Positions 26,892 to 37,200 of a DNA stretch of 64,000 nt are shown here, in pieces. The translations under genes were made by a program, and so were the position numbers. Source of the stretch: G963422275 sp963422275 (GTDB lineage Bacteria; Pseudomonadota; Alphaproteobacteria; Rhodobacterales; Rhodobacteraceae); assembly GCA_963422275.1 (NCBI GenBank), contig OY729418.1, forward strand, positions 868,001 through 932,000, read 5' to 3'. The notes beneath the pieces were generated by a model. That model was not told the DNA's origin and made no database searches. It saw nothing but the letters and a program-made list of their open reading frames with translations. Each line of letters opens with the position of its first letter. Positions within the stretch are counted from its first letter, which is position 1.

Positions 26892-27695
26892 GTCGTGGAC
26901 TCATTGATTTTGATCCAGAGGCGGATGCAGGCAAGGGCGATTGCGGCGAGGAAGTTTCTTGCGAGCTTGTGATGGCGGGTCGCGATGCCTCGGAAGTGCT
27001 TGAGCTTGTTGAAGAAGCGTTCGACGAGGTTGCGCTGGCGGTACAGGTGATCGGGCACCGAGCGCTGCTCCCGGCGGTCCCGTTGGGTCGGGATGTGGGG
27101 GCAAGAGCCATGGTCAGCGACGGTGTCCCGGGCCGGCTCAAGGCCGTCAAGGAGGGCCGGCACGGCAGCCTTGTCGGAGGCTTGGCCCGGAGTGAGCACG
27201 AAGCGGCGCGGCAGGCCAAGGCCGTCGACGACGACGTGGATTTTGGTGCTCAACCCGCCTCGCGAGCGTCCGATGGCGTGATCCGGACCCCCTTTTTTCC
27301 GCCCGCGGCGTGCTGGTGGGCGCACACCACCGAGGCGTCGAGGAAATGAAGAGACCCCGGCGAGCCCGTCGCCAGCGCCCCGAACAGGCGCTCCCGCACC
27401 CCTTGCCTGGCCCCGCGGTTGCAGCGGTTGCAGACTGTCGCATGCGGCCCGCAGCGTTCCGGAAGGTCGCGCCACGGCGTGCCGGTGCGCAGGATGTGAA
27501 AGATCCCGCTGATCGCCCGCCGGTCGTCCACCCGTGGAACGCCCCGCGGCTTGTCAGGCGGCAACGGCGAGATGATCGCCCATTCCGCATCCGTCAGATC
27601 GTGCCGTCCCTGCATCCTCAATCTCCCACTGTTTGGAAGCTTGAATCACATCAGAGCCGGAAAGAAAATCCCTTTTCCCTTTATGAGTACAGGAC
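26892..27695 (-). mobile_element. IS5-family (IS427-like) element, copy B1, defective
   Basis: The ends GTCGTGGACTCAT and ATGAGTACAGGAC are diverged versions of the repeat seen cleanly in copy B2. On the minus strand orfA begins with GRHDLTDAEWAIISPL and orfB holds IGRSRGGLSTKIHVVVDGLG and RNLVERFFNKLKHFR. About ten codons between DTVAD and HGSC, present in B2, are deleted. Flanks do not form a clear target duplication. It sits inside hsdM. Confidence 0.8.
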
Positions 27696-27696
27696 C

Positions 27697-27960
27697 TGGC
27701 CGTGGAGACGGAAACGGCACTGAAGGCAATGGCGCTTGACCTGCTCAAGGCGGCCAGCCGGATCGAGCTTGCTGTGACCTGAGAGCCGGAGTCTGTCTGG
27801 AACTTGCCCGATGCGGTGCATCGGGGGCTGAAACCGCGCCTTTGGGCGCCAAGGTCGCTACCGGAAGGCACTGCAGCCACCGCCAAGCGCGCAATTAGCT
27901 CCAGACGGCGAAATGCGGAGAAAAGCGCCCGCTTCCGCAACAGTTTTGTCTTCAAATTAA
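27697..27960. repeat. Dispersed degenerate repeat, copy 3
   Basis: GGCCGTGGAGACGG...CACTGAAGGCAATGGC and GGGGCTGAAACCGCGCCTTT match copy 4 at 49163-49310 over about 200 bp, with small gaps. The CGAAATGCGGAGAAAAGCGC and TTCCGCAACAGTTTTG segment recurs in reverse at 42180-42240. No gene is supported; the rest up to 28131 contains the kdsD upstream region. Confidence 0.6.
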
Positions 27961-28131
27961 AGTTCCTGCACGAGTCTCTTGCCTTGCTGGAACATGCCGG
28001 AGCGAATGAAAAAGGCGGTGATGACAAGGTGCAACTTCAACATTTGCAATTGCGGAAAGCGCAATGGCGGATTATTGTCTGGAAATCAAAACAAGAACAA
28101 ACGTCATAGGCAGTGAGGCAGTTTCGGGACA

Positions 28132-29106
28132 ATGGCGGAACCGATTCCTGGTGCATCTCTTTCCATTGGATGTAATGTCATCAGGAAAGAAGCGAATGCG
28201 CTCCTCAGGCTAGCAGACGAACTGGATGATTCATTTGTCAAGACGGTCGACCTTCTTTCGGAAACAACCGGAAAGGTGGTCGTGTCCGGAATGGGAAAAT
28301 CCGGGCATGTCGGCAGGAAGATCGCGGCCACGCTGGCCTCGACCGGAAAGCCGGCCCATTTTGTCCATCCTGCGGAGGCAAGTCACGGTGACTTGGGCAT
28401 GCTGGCGGCAAACGATGCGGTTATCGTGATCTCGAACTCCGGCGAGACTCCGGAGTTGGCGAATGTTATCGCTCATGCGAAGCGGTTGATGATTCCGCTG
28501 ATCGGGATTTCGGGAAAGGCCGATAGTACATTGATGCGGCAGGCAGACATAGGGATTTTGCTTCCTGAAGTCGGAGAAGCCTGCGAGAGCGATATCGTAC
28601 CCACAAACTCCACGACAATGACACTCGCGCTTGGTGACGCGATAGCTGTTGCCTTGATGGGCAAGCATGGCTTCACCCCGGAATCCTTCCGCGACTACCA
28701 TCCGGGCGGCAGGCTTGGATCCCGTCTTTCACGCGTCAGGGATCTGATGCATGAGGGAGCCACGATGCCCTTGATCGACGAAGATGCAAGCATGCCCGAA
28801 GCTCTGCTGCTCATGACGCAAAAGGGATTTGGCGTCGCCGGTGTCGTATCTGAATCTGTACGCCTTGCGGGCATCATCACGGACGGCGATCTTCGTCGGC
28901 ATATGGATGGCTTGCTCGGGAACACGGTCTCCGACGTCATGACACGTGACCCTTTGACGATTGCTCCTGGAGCTCTCGCAGAAGAGGCCATTGCGCTCAT
29001 GAATGAGCAAAAGGTAACCTGCCTGTTCGTCGTCGATCCGGAGGGCAACGGAGAAGTGACGGGCATTCTGCACATCCATGACTGCCTGAGGGCTGGGGTT
29101 CTCTAG
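28132..29106 (+). CDS. kdsD: Arabinose-5-phosphate isomerase (KpsF/GutQ family)
   Basis: A 324-aa enzyme interconverting ribulose-5-phosphate and arabinose-5-phosphate for Kdo synthesis, the inner-core sugar of lipopolysaccharide. The N-terminal SIS domain (VVVSGMGKSGHVGRKIAATL, FVHPAEASHGDLGM, ISNSGETPEL) is followed by HPGGRLG and two CBS domains (from about residue 200; ITDGDLRRHM and GILHIHDCLRAGVL). It lies five bases before lptC, so the lipopolysaccharide role is supported by context. Confidence 0.93.
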   Translation: MAEPIPGASLSIGCNVIRKEANALLRLADELDDSFVKTVDLLSETTGKVVVSGMGKSGHVGRKIAATLASTGKPAHFVHPAEASHGDLGMLAANDAVIVISNSGETPELANVIAHAKRLMIPLIGISGKADSTLMRQADIGILLPEVGEACESDIVPTNSTTMTLALGDAIAVALMGKHGFTPESFRDYHPGGRLGSRLSRVRDLMHEGATMPLIDEDASMPEALLLMTQKGFGVAGVVSESVRLAGIITDGDLRRHMDGLLGNTVSDVMTRDPLTIAPGALAEEAIALMNEQKVTCLFVVDPEGNGEVTGILHIHDCLRAGVL

Positions 29107-29111
29107 CGGTC

Positions 29112-29768
29112 ATGGCACAGATTGATCGATACTCGCTGTTTGTATCGAGAGCCCGATTTGCGCTGGTGTCCATAGCAGTGATTCTGCTCGCTGCACTTGT
29201 ATACTTCATTGATCCGCTGCCGCCGCAGACTAGTGGCAGCACGGAACCAAACTGTCCAATCATAGGGTTCAATTTTGAAAGTGCCGCCCGCGGCAACACG
29301 ACAATTGCGATCAAGGCCGAGTGCGTACAGTACAATAACGCCAACAAAAGCAAAATCCCGCTATCAAAGCCGACAATTGTTCTAAGCGATGGCGAGTTCC
29401 TGCATCAGCTTACCGCTCCAACTGCCACTGTATTTCTTGACGAAAAGAAATTGAAAATGAAGAGTGCCTCGATGTCTGGATACAGTGGCGCCATCACATT
29501 GTGGGCAGAAAGCTTTGCGGCCGAATTCAAGGACCTTATCACCGTGGACGGGGAAGAAATCAATTTCGTCTTCGAAGGCGGTAGCGGCTGCGCCAGGAAA
29601 TTTCGTGTGGAGCTGCAGGAAGCCTCCAACGGGACAACCCCAAGCGGCTTGTTCGAGTTTCGCGATGGCGTGAGACTGACATATGATACAGTGAGTCGGG
29701 GAAGGGACTTCGCAAGCGACCACGAAGCCGACGTGGAACCGGAGGCGGCCTGCCTTGACAAAATTTGA
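29112..29768 (+). CDS. lptC: LPS export ABC transporter periplasmic protein LptC
   Basis: A 218-aa bitopic inner-membrane protein. Residues ~15-33 (ALVSIAVILLAALVYFI) form the anchor; the rest is the periplasmic beta-jellyroll domain that relays lipopolysaccharide from LptB2FG to LptA. Sequence conservation is low as usual for LptC, and the call rests on topology, length and position between kdsD and lptA/lptB. An 860-bp insertion of decayed mobile DNA now separates it from lptA, so the two probably need separate promoters. Confidence 0.8.
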   Translation: MAQIDRYSLFVSRARFALVSIAVILLAALVYFIDPLPPQTSGSTEPNCPIIGFNFESAARGNTTIAIKAECVQYNNANKSKIPLSKPTIVLSDGEFLHQLTAPTATVFLDEKKLKMKSASMSGYSGAITLWAESFAAEFKDLITVDGEEINFVFEGGSGCARKFRVELQEASNGTTPSGLFEFRDGVRLTYDTVSRGRDFASDHEADVEPEAACLDKI

Positions 29769-30629
29769 TCACAGCGCACCGGAGGAATGCGCCCGAGTTG
29801 ACTATTGGCTGTGCTGCAGGTTGCCCTGAATTGGAATCGGGGACAGGGCCGGATTGATTTCTTCGCGTCAAAGATTGCCGGGCGCACTGTATCAGACAGC
29901 GCGCCTCGCGAGGGACGCCATGAAAGACTGGCGACGTATGGTACGGAACCCCGGTTTAGCGTGCGCCGGGAACCAAGAAGCCGTCGAAAAAACGGTCTTG
30001 CCATAGAATGTTTCTGCATTAGGTTGCAGTGCGAGAGGCGCCGCTCGATTGAGGAGCGGCAGAAGCAAGTACATAGTTTAGATGGTCTCGCGCAGGAGAA
30101 TGCTGTTGTCATCGCAACATTCGATATCAAGACAAAACACGCGAATGGCACAAAGCGGCTCGGACAGTTGTCCAGACAGCAGATGGGCAATGCCAGTGGG
30201 GGCGCATGAAGTCTTTGAGGCAGCAGTGCGGGCTAATTGCGGTCTGGATGTGGAAGTCGCCCCGAACCCACTCCTCTTTAGACCAGTCGAGCGCCGCGGT
30301 GATCGGGGAGAGCCACTTGACACTGTCTTCACCGTTCGCTCTCGGCAAGCAAGGCGCCAAACGACAGCTAGCGCTCCTTGTGATGCAAGTCCGGCAGTGG
30401 TGTGCTGATCAGAGCTTTAAAGGTCGTGCCACATTCCCTGCACTGGCAGCGGCGCAGGATTCGCGTCTTTCCGAGCGGCAAGCCCGCCGAAAATCCACGG
30501 AACTGAGCAGCAATTGGGTTGACGCATCCCGAATTCTTCCTGCTGCAATGCTCATTGATGTGGTTTCATTGTTGAGGGCGATGCCTTATATCAGCATCAG
30601 CGTCAGATACTCACAAGGAGTTACCAAAA
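29769..30629. other. Decayed transposon remnants between lptC and lptA
   Basis: There is no intact gene. On the minus strand near 30490-30400 a zinc ribbon LRRCQCRECGTTFKALISTP is recognisable as the N-terminus of a transposase, followed by stops and shifted frames down to about 29800. Near 29840 GATTGATTTCTTCGCGTC resembles the core of the dispersed repeat. The lptA ribosome site AAGGAG is at about 30617. LptC and lptA are normally adjacent, so this is an insertion. Confidence 0.6.
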
Positions 30630-31091
30630 ATGTTCAAATTCATGCAGATTTCGCTCGCAGTTCTTTTGTCCGCCTCGGCCGCAATTTCCGAGGATAGTCA
30701 AGCCAAGATGATTCTTGGCGCTGGAGAGGATGGATCGGACCCGATCGAAGTCACAGCCAACACCGCAAGTTTCAGCTCCAAGAACAACGTTACAATGTTT
30801 TCGGGCGGTGTCTCCGTAGTTCAAGGAACTATAGAGCTGTTCGCAGATCAAGTGATTGTGCAGGGCACTTCCGAAGACGCCTTGGAAATGGTTAGAGTCG
30901 ATTTCCTGAACAATGTGCGGCTCCAGACCGGCATAGGATTCGCGACCGCCGATTCGGGCTCGTATGAATTTAGCGAAGATTTAATAAAGCTTACTGGGAA
31001 TGTTGTTTTGGGAGCCCACGACGAGGATGCCACGGCCACCGGAGAGGTATTGCTCTACAATTTCGAGAGTGGCACGGTGTCCTTAGACTAA
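30630..31091 (+). CDS. lptA: LPS transport periplasmic protein LptA
   Basis: A 153-aa protein with a signal peptide (MFKFMQISLAVLLSASAAIS) and a short OstA-like domain: DPIEVTANTASFSSKNNVTMFSGGV opens it as in LptA, and KLTGNVVLGAHDED follows. LptA monomers bridge the periplasm for lipopolysaccharide. CAAGGAG lies eight bases upstream of the ATG. It is followed 27 bp later by lptB. Confidence 0.87.
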   Translation: MFKFMQISLAVLLSASAAISEDSQAKMILGAGEDGSDPIEVTANTASFSSKNNVTMFSGGVSVVQGTIELFADQVIVQGTSEDALEMVRVDFLNNVRLQTGIGFATADSGSYEFSEDLIKLTGNVVLGAHDEDATATGEVLLYNFESGTVSLD

Positions 31092-31118
31092 AGCAGATGG
31101 AGCGACGGCTCTGAGTGG

Positions 31119-31862
31119 ATGATGACTGATGAAGAAGGCGATACCTACAACAGACTGATTGTCCGGCACATTTCAAAGAGCATCCGCCGTTTTCCCATTC
31201 TCAAAGATGTTAACCTTTACCTGAAAAGAGGTGAGATCGTCGGCATGCTAGGTCCAAACGGAGCTGGCAAGACTAGCATTTTCTACGCAATTGCGGGACT
31301 GATGCTACCAGATTCCGGCAAGATTGCCATCGACGGCCATGACGTATCCCGTTATCCGATGTACCGAAGATCGAGACTTGGCCTCGGCTATCTTCCGCAG
31401 GAAGTGTCGATCTTTCGCGGTCTCACCGTGGAAGACAACATCCGAGCCATACTTGAGATCCGCGTACGAGATTCAGATCAACGCGAATTGGAACTCCAGA
31501 GACTTCTGCACGAATTTTCACTCATCCATTTGCGAAAGGTGCAGGCGATTTCACTTTCAGGAGGAGAACGACGGAGAGTGGAAATCGCCCGCTGCCTCGC
31601 GGCCCGCCCCCGCTACATTCTTCTTGACGAACCATTCGCTGGCATCGACCCGATTGTCATCAACGACATTCGGACTATGGTGCTGAAACTTCGGACTTAC
31701 AATATCGGTGTACTCATCACCGACCACAACTTCCACGAAGTGCTGACAATCGTCGACAGAGCTTACGTGATGTTCGGCGGCTCCATTCTTGCGAACGGCA
31801 CTCCGGAAGAAATCAAGAAGAACGAGAGCGTTCGCCGCATCTATTTCGGAAATAGCCATTAG
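31119..31862 (+). CDS. lptB: LPS export ABC transporter ATP-binding protein LptB
   Basis: A 247-aa ABC ATPase that powers lipopolysaccharide extraction. Walker A GPNGAGKTS is at 45-53, the signature SLSGGERRRVEIARCL at 146-160, Walker B YILLDEPFAGIDP follows, and the switch histidine is in TDHNFHE. The early MLKRGEIVGMLGPNG context and ASVFRGLTVEDN-like region are typical of LptB. In most alphaproteobacteria rpoN follows; here it is absent. Confidence 0.95.
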   Translation: MMTDEEGDTYNRLIVRHISKSIRRFPILKDVNLYLKRGEIVGMLGPNGAGKTSIFYAIAGLMLPDSGKIAIDGHDVSRYPMYRRSRLGLGYLPQEVSIFRGLTVEDNIRAILEIRVRDSDQRELELQRLLHEFSLIHLRKVQAISLSGGERRRVEIARCLAARPRYILLDEPFAGIDPIVINDIRTMVLKLRTYNIGVLITDHNFHEVLTIVDRAYVMFGGSILANGTPEEIKKNESVRRIYFGNSH

Positions 31863-32141
31863 GGTCAAATACGCTTGGCAATCGCCGAACGAATTCAAGC
31901 CAAGAGACCGGAATGCCCACAGGGCCGGGCACGACAAAAAGCAAGACTGTTCCGAGCGAACTGGCCAACCGCCGGAAAAAGATAATGACACCGCCGTCGA
32001 ACCGGTATAGGATCGGAAAGGACTCGGTCCCAGGATGATTCGGCGGCATAGCCATATTGCCGGAATTGCGGCCGGAGGACATTTTCCGACGAATTCACAG
32101 AGTATCGAGGCTTCCGATGCCTGCATTTGCGCGAGGTTTCC

Positions 32142-32744
32142 ATGCAGTACAACATTTGCGGACGACACATACACATCGGAGAGAACCTTAATGCACACGT
32201 TAAGCAGCACCTTGACCAGATCGTAGGGAAATACGCCGCGCGCCCGACCTCGGCGCACATCACCTTTTCAAAGTCGGCTCGCCAGCTAACCTGCGAAGTG
32301 ACGGTGCATCTGTCAACGGGACTATCGGCTCAGGCGAAGTCGAATGCCGTGGAAATCTATGCCGCCTTCGACTCTTGCTGCGAGAAGCTTGAAAAGCAGC
32401 TGCGACGATACAAGCGTCGACTGAAGAATCACCACAAGACGCGTTCATCCCCCATAGAGTCCATCGAGGTGCCTTCGTATATCCTCGAATCGCATGACGA
32501 GCATGTCGAGGTCGACGAACCTGAATCATTGCAACCCGTGATAATCGCCGAAATTGAAACGAAAGTACCCACTCTTATCGTCGGGGAGGCGGTAATGCAG
32601 ATGGAGTTGTCGGGCGCATCGGTGCTGGTGTTCCGAAACCAGGCGCACAACGGCGTCAATGTCGTGTACAGACGCGACGACGGCAATATCGGCTGGATCG
32701 ATCCGCGGCAATCCGCCGCCATGGACAGCGCAGGCCAAGCGTGA
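32142..32744 (+). CDS. hpf: Ribosome hibernation promoting factor, long form
   Basis: A 200-aa protein. Residues 1-100 are an S30AE-type domain (MQYNICGRHIHIGENLNAHV, then the basic helix KQLRRYKRRLKNHH). The C-terminal domain (GEAVMQMELSGASVLVFRN and VVYRRDDGNIGWIDP) is the dimerisation module of long HPF, which joins two 70S ribosomes into an inactive 100S particle in stationary phase. The ATG at 32142 has GAGG upstream. It follows lptB with a 280-bp gap where rpoN would be expected. Confidence 0.92.
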   Translation: MQYNICGRHIHIGENLNAHVKQHLDQIVGKYAARPTSAHITFSKSARQLTCEVTVHLSTGLSAQAKSNAVEIYAAFDSCCEKLEKQLRRYKRRLKNHHKTRSSPIESIEVPSYILESHDEHVEVDEPESLQPVIIAEIETKVPTLIVGEAVMQMELSGASVLVFRNQAHNGVNVVYRRDDGNIGWIDPRQSAAMDSAGQA

Positions 32745-33000
32745 CAGTTCATTTGACCGCCGAACGAACAATCGGGAAGCATGTTGTCTGTGAACGATCC
32801 ACCAATTCAAAGCAAGGAGCAACCTTCCTGCATTTGACTGCGGACCAGTGACCCGTGTCGGAGAATGGAGACCGCTCGGATTCACGTCGCTAACTTGCGT
32901 CGAGCAACGGAAACCAGGTTCGTCCGGTTTCCGTGAAACTGACGGTCCGGAAGGTACATCTCCGTCGTCCAGAGCACTTTGTCTGGGACCTGCAGCCTAA

Positions 33001-34224
33001 GGAACCTCTGATTTGGAGGGGTTTTTTTGGTTTTGGCTGCGGATTTTGCCCTTCCCGGCTGCACCGGTCGGTTTTCGGCGGTCCGGAAGCCGCAAATGCG
33101 CGTTTTCGGGGCGAAACCGCCGCCACTTCAGCCCCCGCGGGGCCGGTCCGGCAAATTCCGGACACACTTCTCCCCTGTCATTGCAAGTGCGGCTGGGCAA
33201 TCATCAGGTTCGAGAAGCCCAGAAGCAGCGCAAGCCGCTGCACGTTCTTGTCCAGACCCCGATAGCGAACCATGTCGCAGCCGAACACCCGCTTGATGAT
33301 CCGGAACGGATGCTCCACCCGCGCCCGCACCCGGGCCTTCGCCTTCTCCGCCCTGGCCGCGGCGCTGCCCGGCGCCAGCGTCCGGCGCTGGCTCGGGGGC
33401 ATGGCAATCTGCCACGACACCTCGCGATGCGCGTGCTCCGCGCGCTTGCCAATCCCGCGGTATCCAGAGTCACCCCAGACTTGCTCCTCCTCGCCGTGCA
33501 GAAGCCGATCCGAAGGCGTCAGGTCGTGAACGTTCGCGGCCGTTCCCTCCAGATGGTGCACCAGACCCCGGGTGTCGGTGCCAATGTGCAGCTTCATCCC
33601 GAAATGCCACTGGTTCCCCTTCTTGGTCTGGTGCATCTCCGGATCGCGGGCGTTGCTCTCGTTCTTGGTCGACGATGGCGCCGAAATGATGGTGGCGTCA
33701 ACGATGGTGCCCTTCTTCAGCAAAACCCCCCGCTCGGCCAGGTGATCCCTGATCTCCCGAACAGCTGCTGCGCCAGTCCGTGGTTCTCCAGCCGATGGCG
33801 GAAGTTGAGGATCGTCGTCTCGTCCGGAACCTTCTCAAGACTCACCCCGGCAAAGCGCCGGATGCTCTCCGCCTCGTAAAGCTGGTCCTCCATCAACGGG
33901 TCGCTCAGGTTGTAAAACAATTGAACGCAGTGCACGCGCAGCATCACCGACAGCGGATACGGCTGTCGCCCCCTGCGGCCGCCCTTCGGATACACCGGCG
34001 CAATGCGGGCCTCCAGGCGCTCCCAGGGGATCAGGCTGTCCATCCGCTCCAGAAAGATCTCGCGGCGCGTCTTGCGCTTCTTGCGATCGTATTCGAGGCT
34101 GGCAAAGGTCAATTGCTGAAGGCGCTGCATGTCGTGATCCCCAAAAAAAGGCGTGGCGCAAAATAACAGGCGCGCACCGGATGCGCAATGCAACGCCCAA
34201 AATCAGGCTATATTCAGAGGTTCC
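33001..34224 (-). mobile_element. IS5-family element, copy A2
   Basis: 1224 bp with ends GGAACCTCTGA / TCAGAGGTTCC and a perfect 4-bp target duplication CTAA at 32997-33000 and 34225-34228. It inserted at the stop codon of icmB: the TAG (complement of 34225-34227) falls within the duplicated target, so the coding sequence survived. Confidence 0.92.
33178..34130 (-). pseudogene. IS5-family transposase, single frameshift (copy A2)
   Basis: The N-terminal part MQRLQQL to FRHRLENHGLAQQLFG and the C-terminal part from KKGTIVDATIISAPSS to IAQPHLQ are separated by one lost base near 33755 (CTGTTCGGGAGATC here against CTGTTTGAGGACATC in copy A3). It is otherwise the best preserved copy in the window. 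Confidence 0.85.
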
Positions 34225-37200
34225 CTAATGCCGCACGTCCATTCCAGGTCTGGGTTGGCTTGGAACCTGTCCACTCGCGAAATGTAGCGAAGAAGCTGCC
34301 GCTTCGACCGATCCGCCACCTCGACAAGCCGGGCAAAGAAACTTGCTGGCAGCAATGAATTCACTCGTGATCGCTTCAAGGATTCCGCCGTCCGAACCAT
34401 TCGAAACAGCACCTCCTGTTTCACGGCACAATCTGGCCTCTATCTCGCTTTTTGCAGAACCATGCGGGAATCGAGCCGCCAGCGTCTGGCGCGCCAGTCT
34501 CGGTCCGAGCTTGTCATACAGCATCTCCCGCAAGGCCACATCCTCAGGCGTGGTCGAGAGAGACCATATCTCGGCAGGACCAAGTGTCAGGTAGAGAAGT
34601 TGCCGACACTCGCCTTCCTTGTGCCTGAAAATGCACCACACTGGAGTGCCGCCCTTCGAAGGACCTGCCAGTCTGGTCTTGAGAATGGACTGTTCATGGT
34701 CCGTCAGCCCAAACATTTCTCGGAGACAGCGGATGGAATTGCTCGACGGCGGGCTGAAAACGAAAATTGAGGAGGCCATTTCGAGCACGGAGTTCTCGAA
34801 ATCCTCCGGCAACTGGGAGGCGAGTGCGATTCTGACATTGTGCTTCCGTCCCTCCCTGATGTCCTGCAATACCTGCTGTTGAATGCCAGGAATTCGACCA
34901 GCACGGTGAAATTCGTCCATGCAAAACAGCTTTGGAGATCTTCTCAGGCTTTCCGAACGACGTACATGGTAGCTTTCGTAAATTTCAGGCATGTGGCCGG
35001 AAATCACGGCAGCCCGAATCTCTTCCACGTCGAGCATCCAATCCCGCATCACTATGTGCCTTGCGAGCATGAACATTGCAGCAGCCTGTCGACGTGCACC
35101 GTCTCCGCCATCCCCAGACGTCACCTCGTCCAGGTCCAGCGCCACAACGCTGGCAACCCCCAGATTGAACAGCGTTGGACCCGATAGGATGACGAAGTCT
35201 CTTGACGCTTCCGAAATCCTTCTATGGAAGCTGGCGAGCACCGGTTGGCGGTTCGATCCATCAGTCGCGTCTCCGTACAGCGATATAACCTGTTCCGAAT
35301 GACTGGCGGAAACCAGATCGGATAACACGGGCACGGCACGCGATTGCGCCATTGCCGCCTCCGCCACGCGGCCCGCAGCAAACAGGGCATCAGCTGCCTC
35401 CCACCAACTTGGACAGGTGCGGCACTGGAAATCTATTTCCTTGAAGGCAGAATCGACTGCGGGCACTTCGCCCGCGATGTACCTTTTCGGGTTGCGGTCG
35501 TCGCAGACATCTTCGTAAGCGAGGTCCACCACCGCCCCTATAAGTCCTGTCAGCGCGCCCGTCATGCCCGGCTTGCCGTCGCAGCAAAGCACGATAAGAA
35601 AATTGACGAGAAACGATCGTTCAGACGCGAACGGCTTGCGCATTCCGAGACATGTGTCGAAGACATTGACAGCGTGCTTGGGCGTCATCTTCAGCTTGAA
35701 GTGACCGGCTTCATGACGCCGCCGTGCCGGAAGCGCCTCCCTTATGAGTTCAATCAGTCCCTTGGATGAATGGCCAATGTCAATGACTGCAACCCGCGGC
35801 AGGTCGGTGCCGTCACTTCCATCGGTCACTCCGTGGAGCAAGGCCGCAAGGTTGAACGCGTTCATCGCCACCGATTTTCCCGAACCCGGCGTGCCGATGA
35901 AAATTTCTACCCAGTTGTTCTGTTTTGAGGAGCCGGGCCGATAGGGCCAAATCTTTCCGTCGCCAGTCCGGAAAAGAATCGGGCCGGACGACCAAGGCCC
36001 AGCCTGCCGCGCGAGCGGTGCCATCGCAAGCGCACTTGACAGAGGCGCGGCCGCTGGTGGCGCCGTCGTCTCCAGCGTGATGCCCGGAACCGACGAGACC
36101 ACTGTCGCGATTGGGCTTCCAGTCACGCCGTCCGCACCTGCGTTCCCCCAGCTCTCGACGGCCCTCCGCAAGATCGCGCTGTTCCTTCGCAGTTCCTTTT
36201 CATCCTCCAGCTCCGCCCATGCCGCGAACGATATCTGGAGGCGAACAATTGTGTCATCAGCACCGTCGGCTTCACGCAGCAAGTCGAAAGCATCGCGAAT
36301 TCTTCCGTTCCGGGTGGGAGCCGCGAATGCAAACAATCGTGTGTATTGCTCCTTGATTCTTCCTGACTGAAGCCCGCCGGACTCAATCAGCATGGCGCAT
36401 CTCCAAGAAATCCTCGAAGTCGCGGACGTCAGCGACGCAACAAGCGCGTTGAACGGAGTCAGGATTTCCGGAGCAATCGTGACATCAAGTCCGGAAAACA
36501 GGGCGTTGCCGATGCGGACGATGCCGGGAGCGACAATCTCGGCGTCTTCGGTCGCCAGTTGCCAGCAAATTGGCGGCGCGGTCGGTGCGGCAGAATGGAT
36601 TGAAAACATTCCAGAGGGCGATGCTGGCGTAGGCATGTCTGCTTTCGAGTTGAATAGTCTGGGAGTCCATTCCGCCTTCCACGGATTCGTGAAGGGATAA
36701 AGCGACGCGCGTATTTCCCGAAGTGCGGAGACCGCGTCGAGCACGTTGGCGAGCTGTCCAAAATTTCGAAACTCCCTTTGCATGGCTTCGACAAACGTGA
36801 CATGCCGCGCATACATTTCGTCCGTGCCACATCCCGGCAGGCGGGACCCCGCTCTCTGGCTGCTTTTCGGGACGGAAGGCCCGTGCCGCCGGGCATCGCT
36901 ATCGCCGCAATGCCTCGTGTGCACCGAGATTAGGTTGGACTCGCTGACGAGGCACTCCGCAAGCCTGCACTCTCGATCAGAAAGCACATCCTCGATTTTG
37001 AGCCCGAGCCGTGCCGCCTGCTGCCTGCTGTGGCTTGCAGCTCTTTGCGCAATGCGTTCCGCAGAAGCGGGGTCTCGCGCAAAGGTGAACTTGACTGCAT
37101 GCCCCGGGCCGGACAGGAAAGGCGCGAGGACGACCCGCATTCTGACTGCGGCTTCGGCAAGCTCCTGGTTGCCAAGCTGAAGATTTGATCCGTCGATTCT

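Noticed and set aside
25903..27219. Minus-strand frame of 438 codons spanning repeat, hsdM relic and IS
   Set aside because: It crosses three unrelated elements and has no domain.
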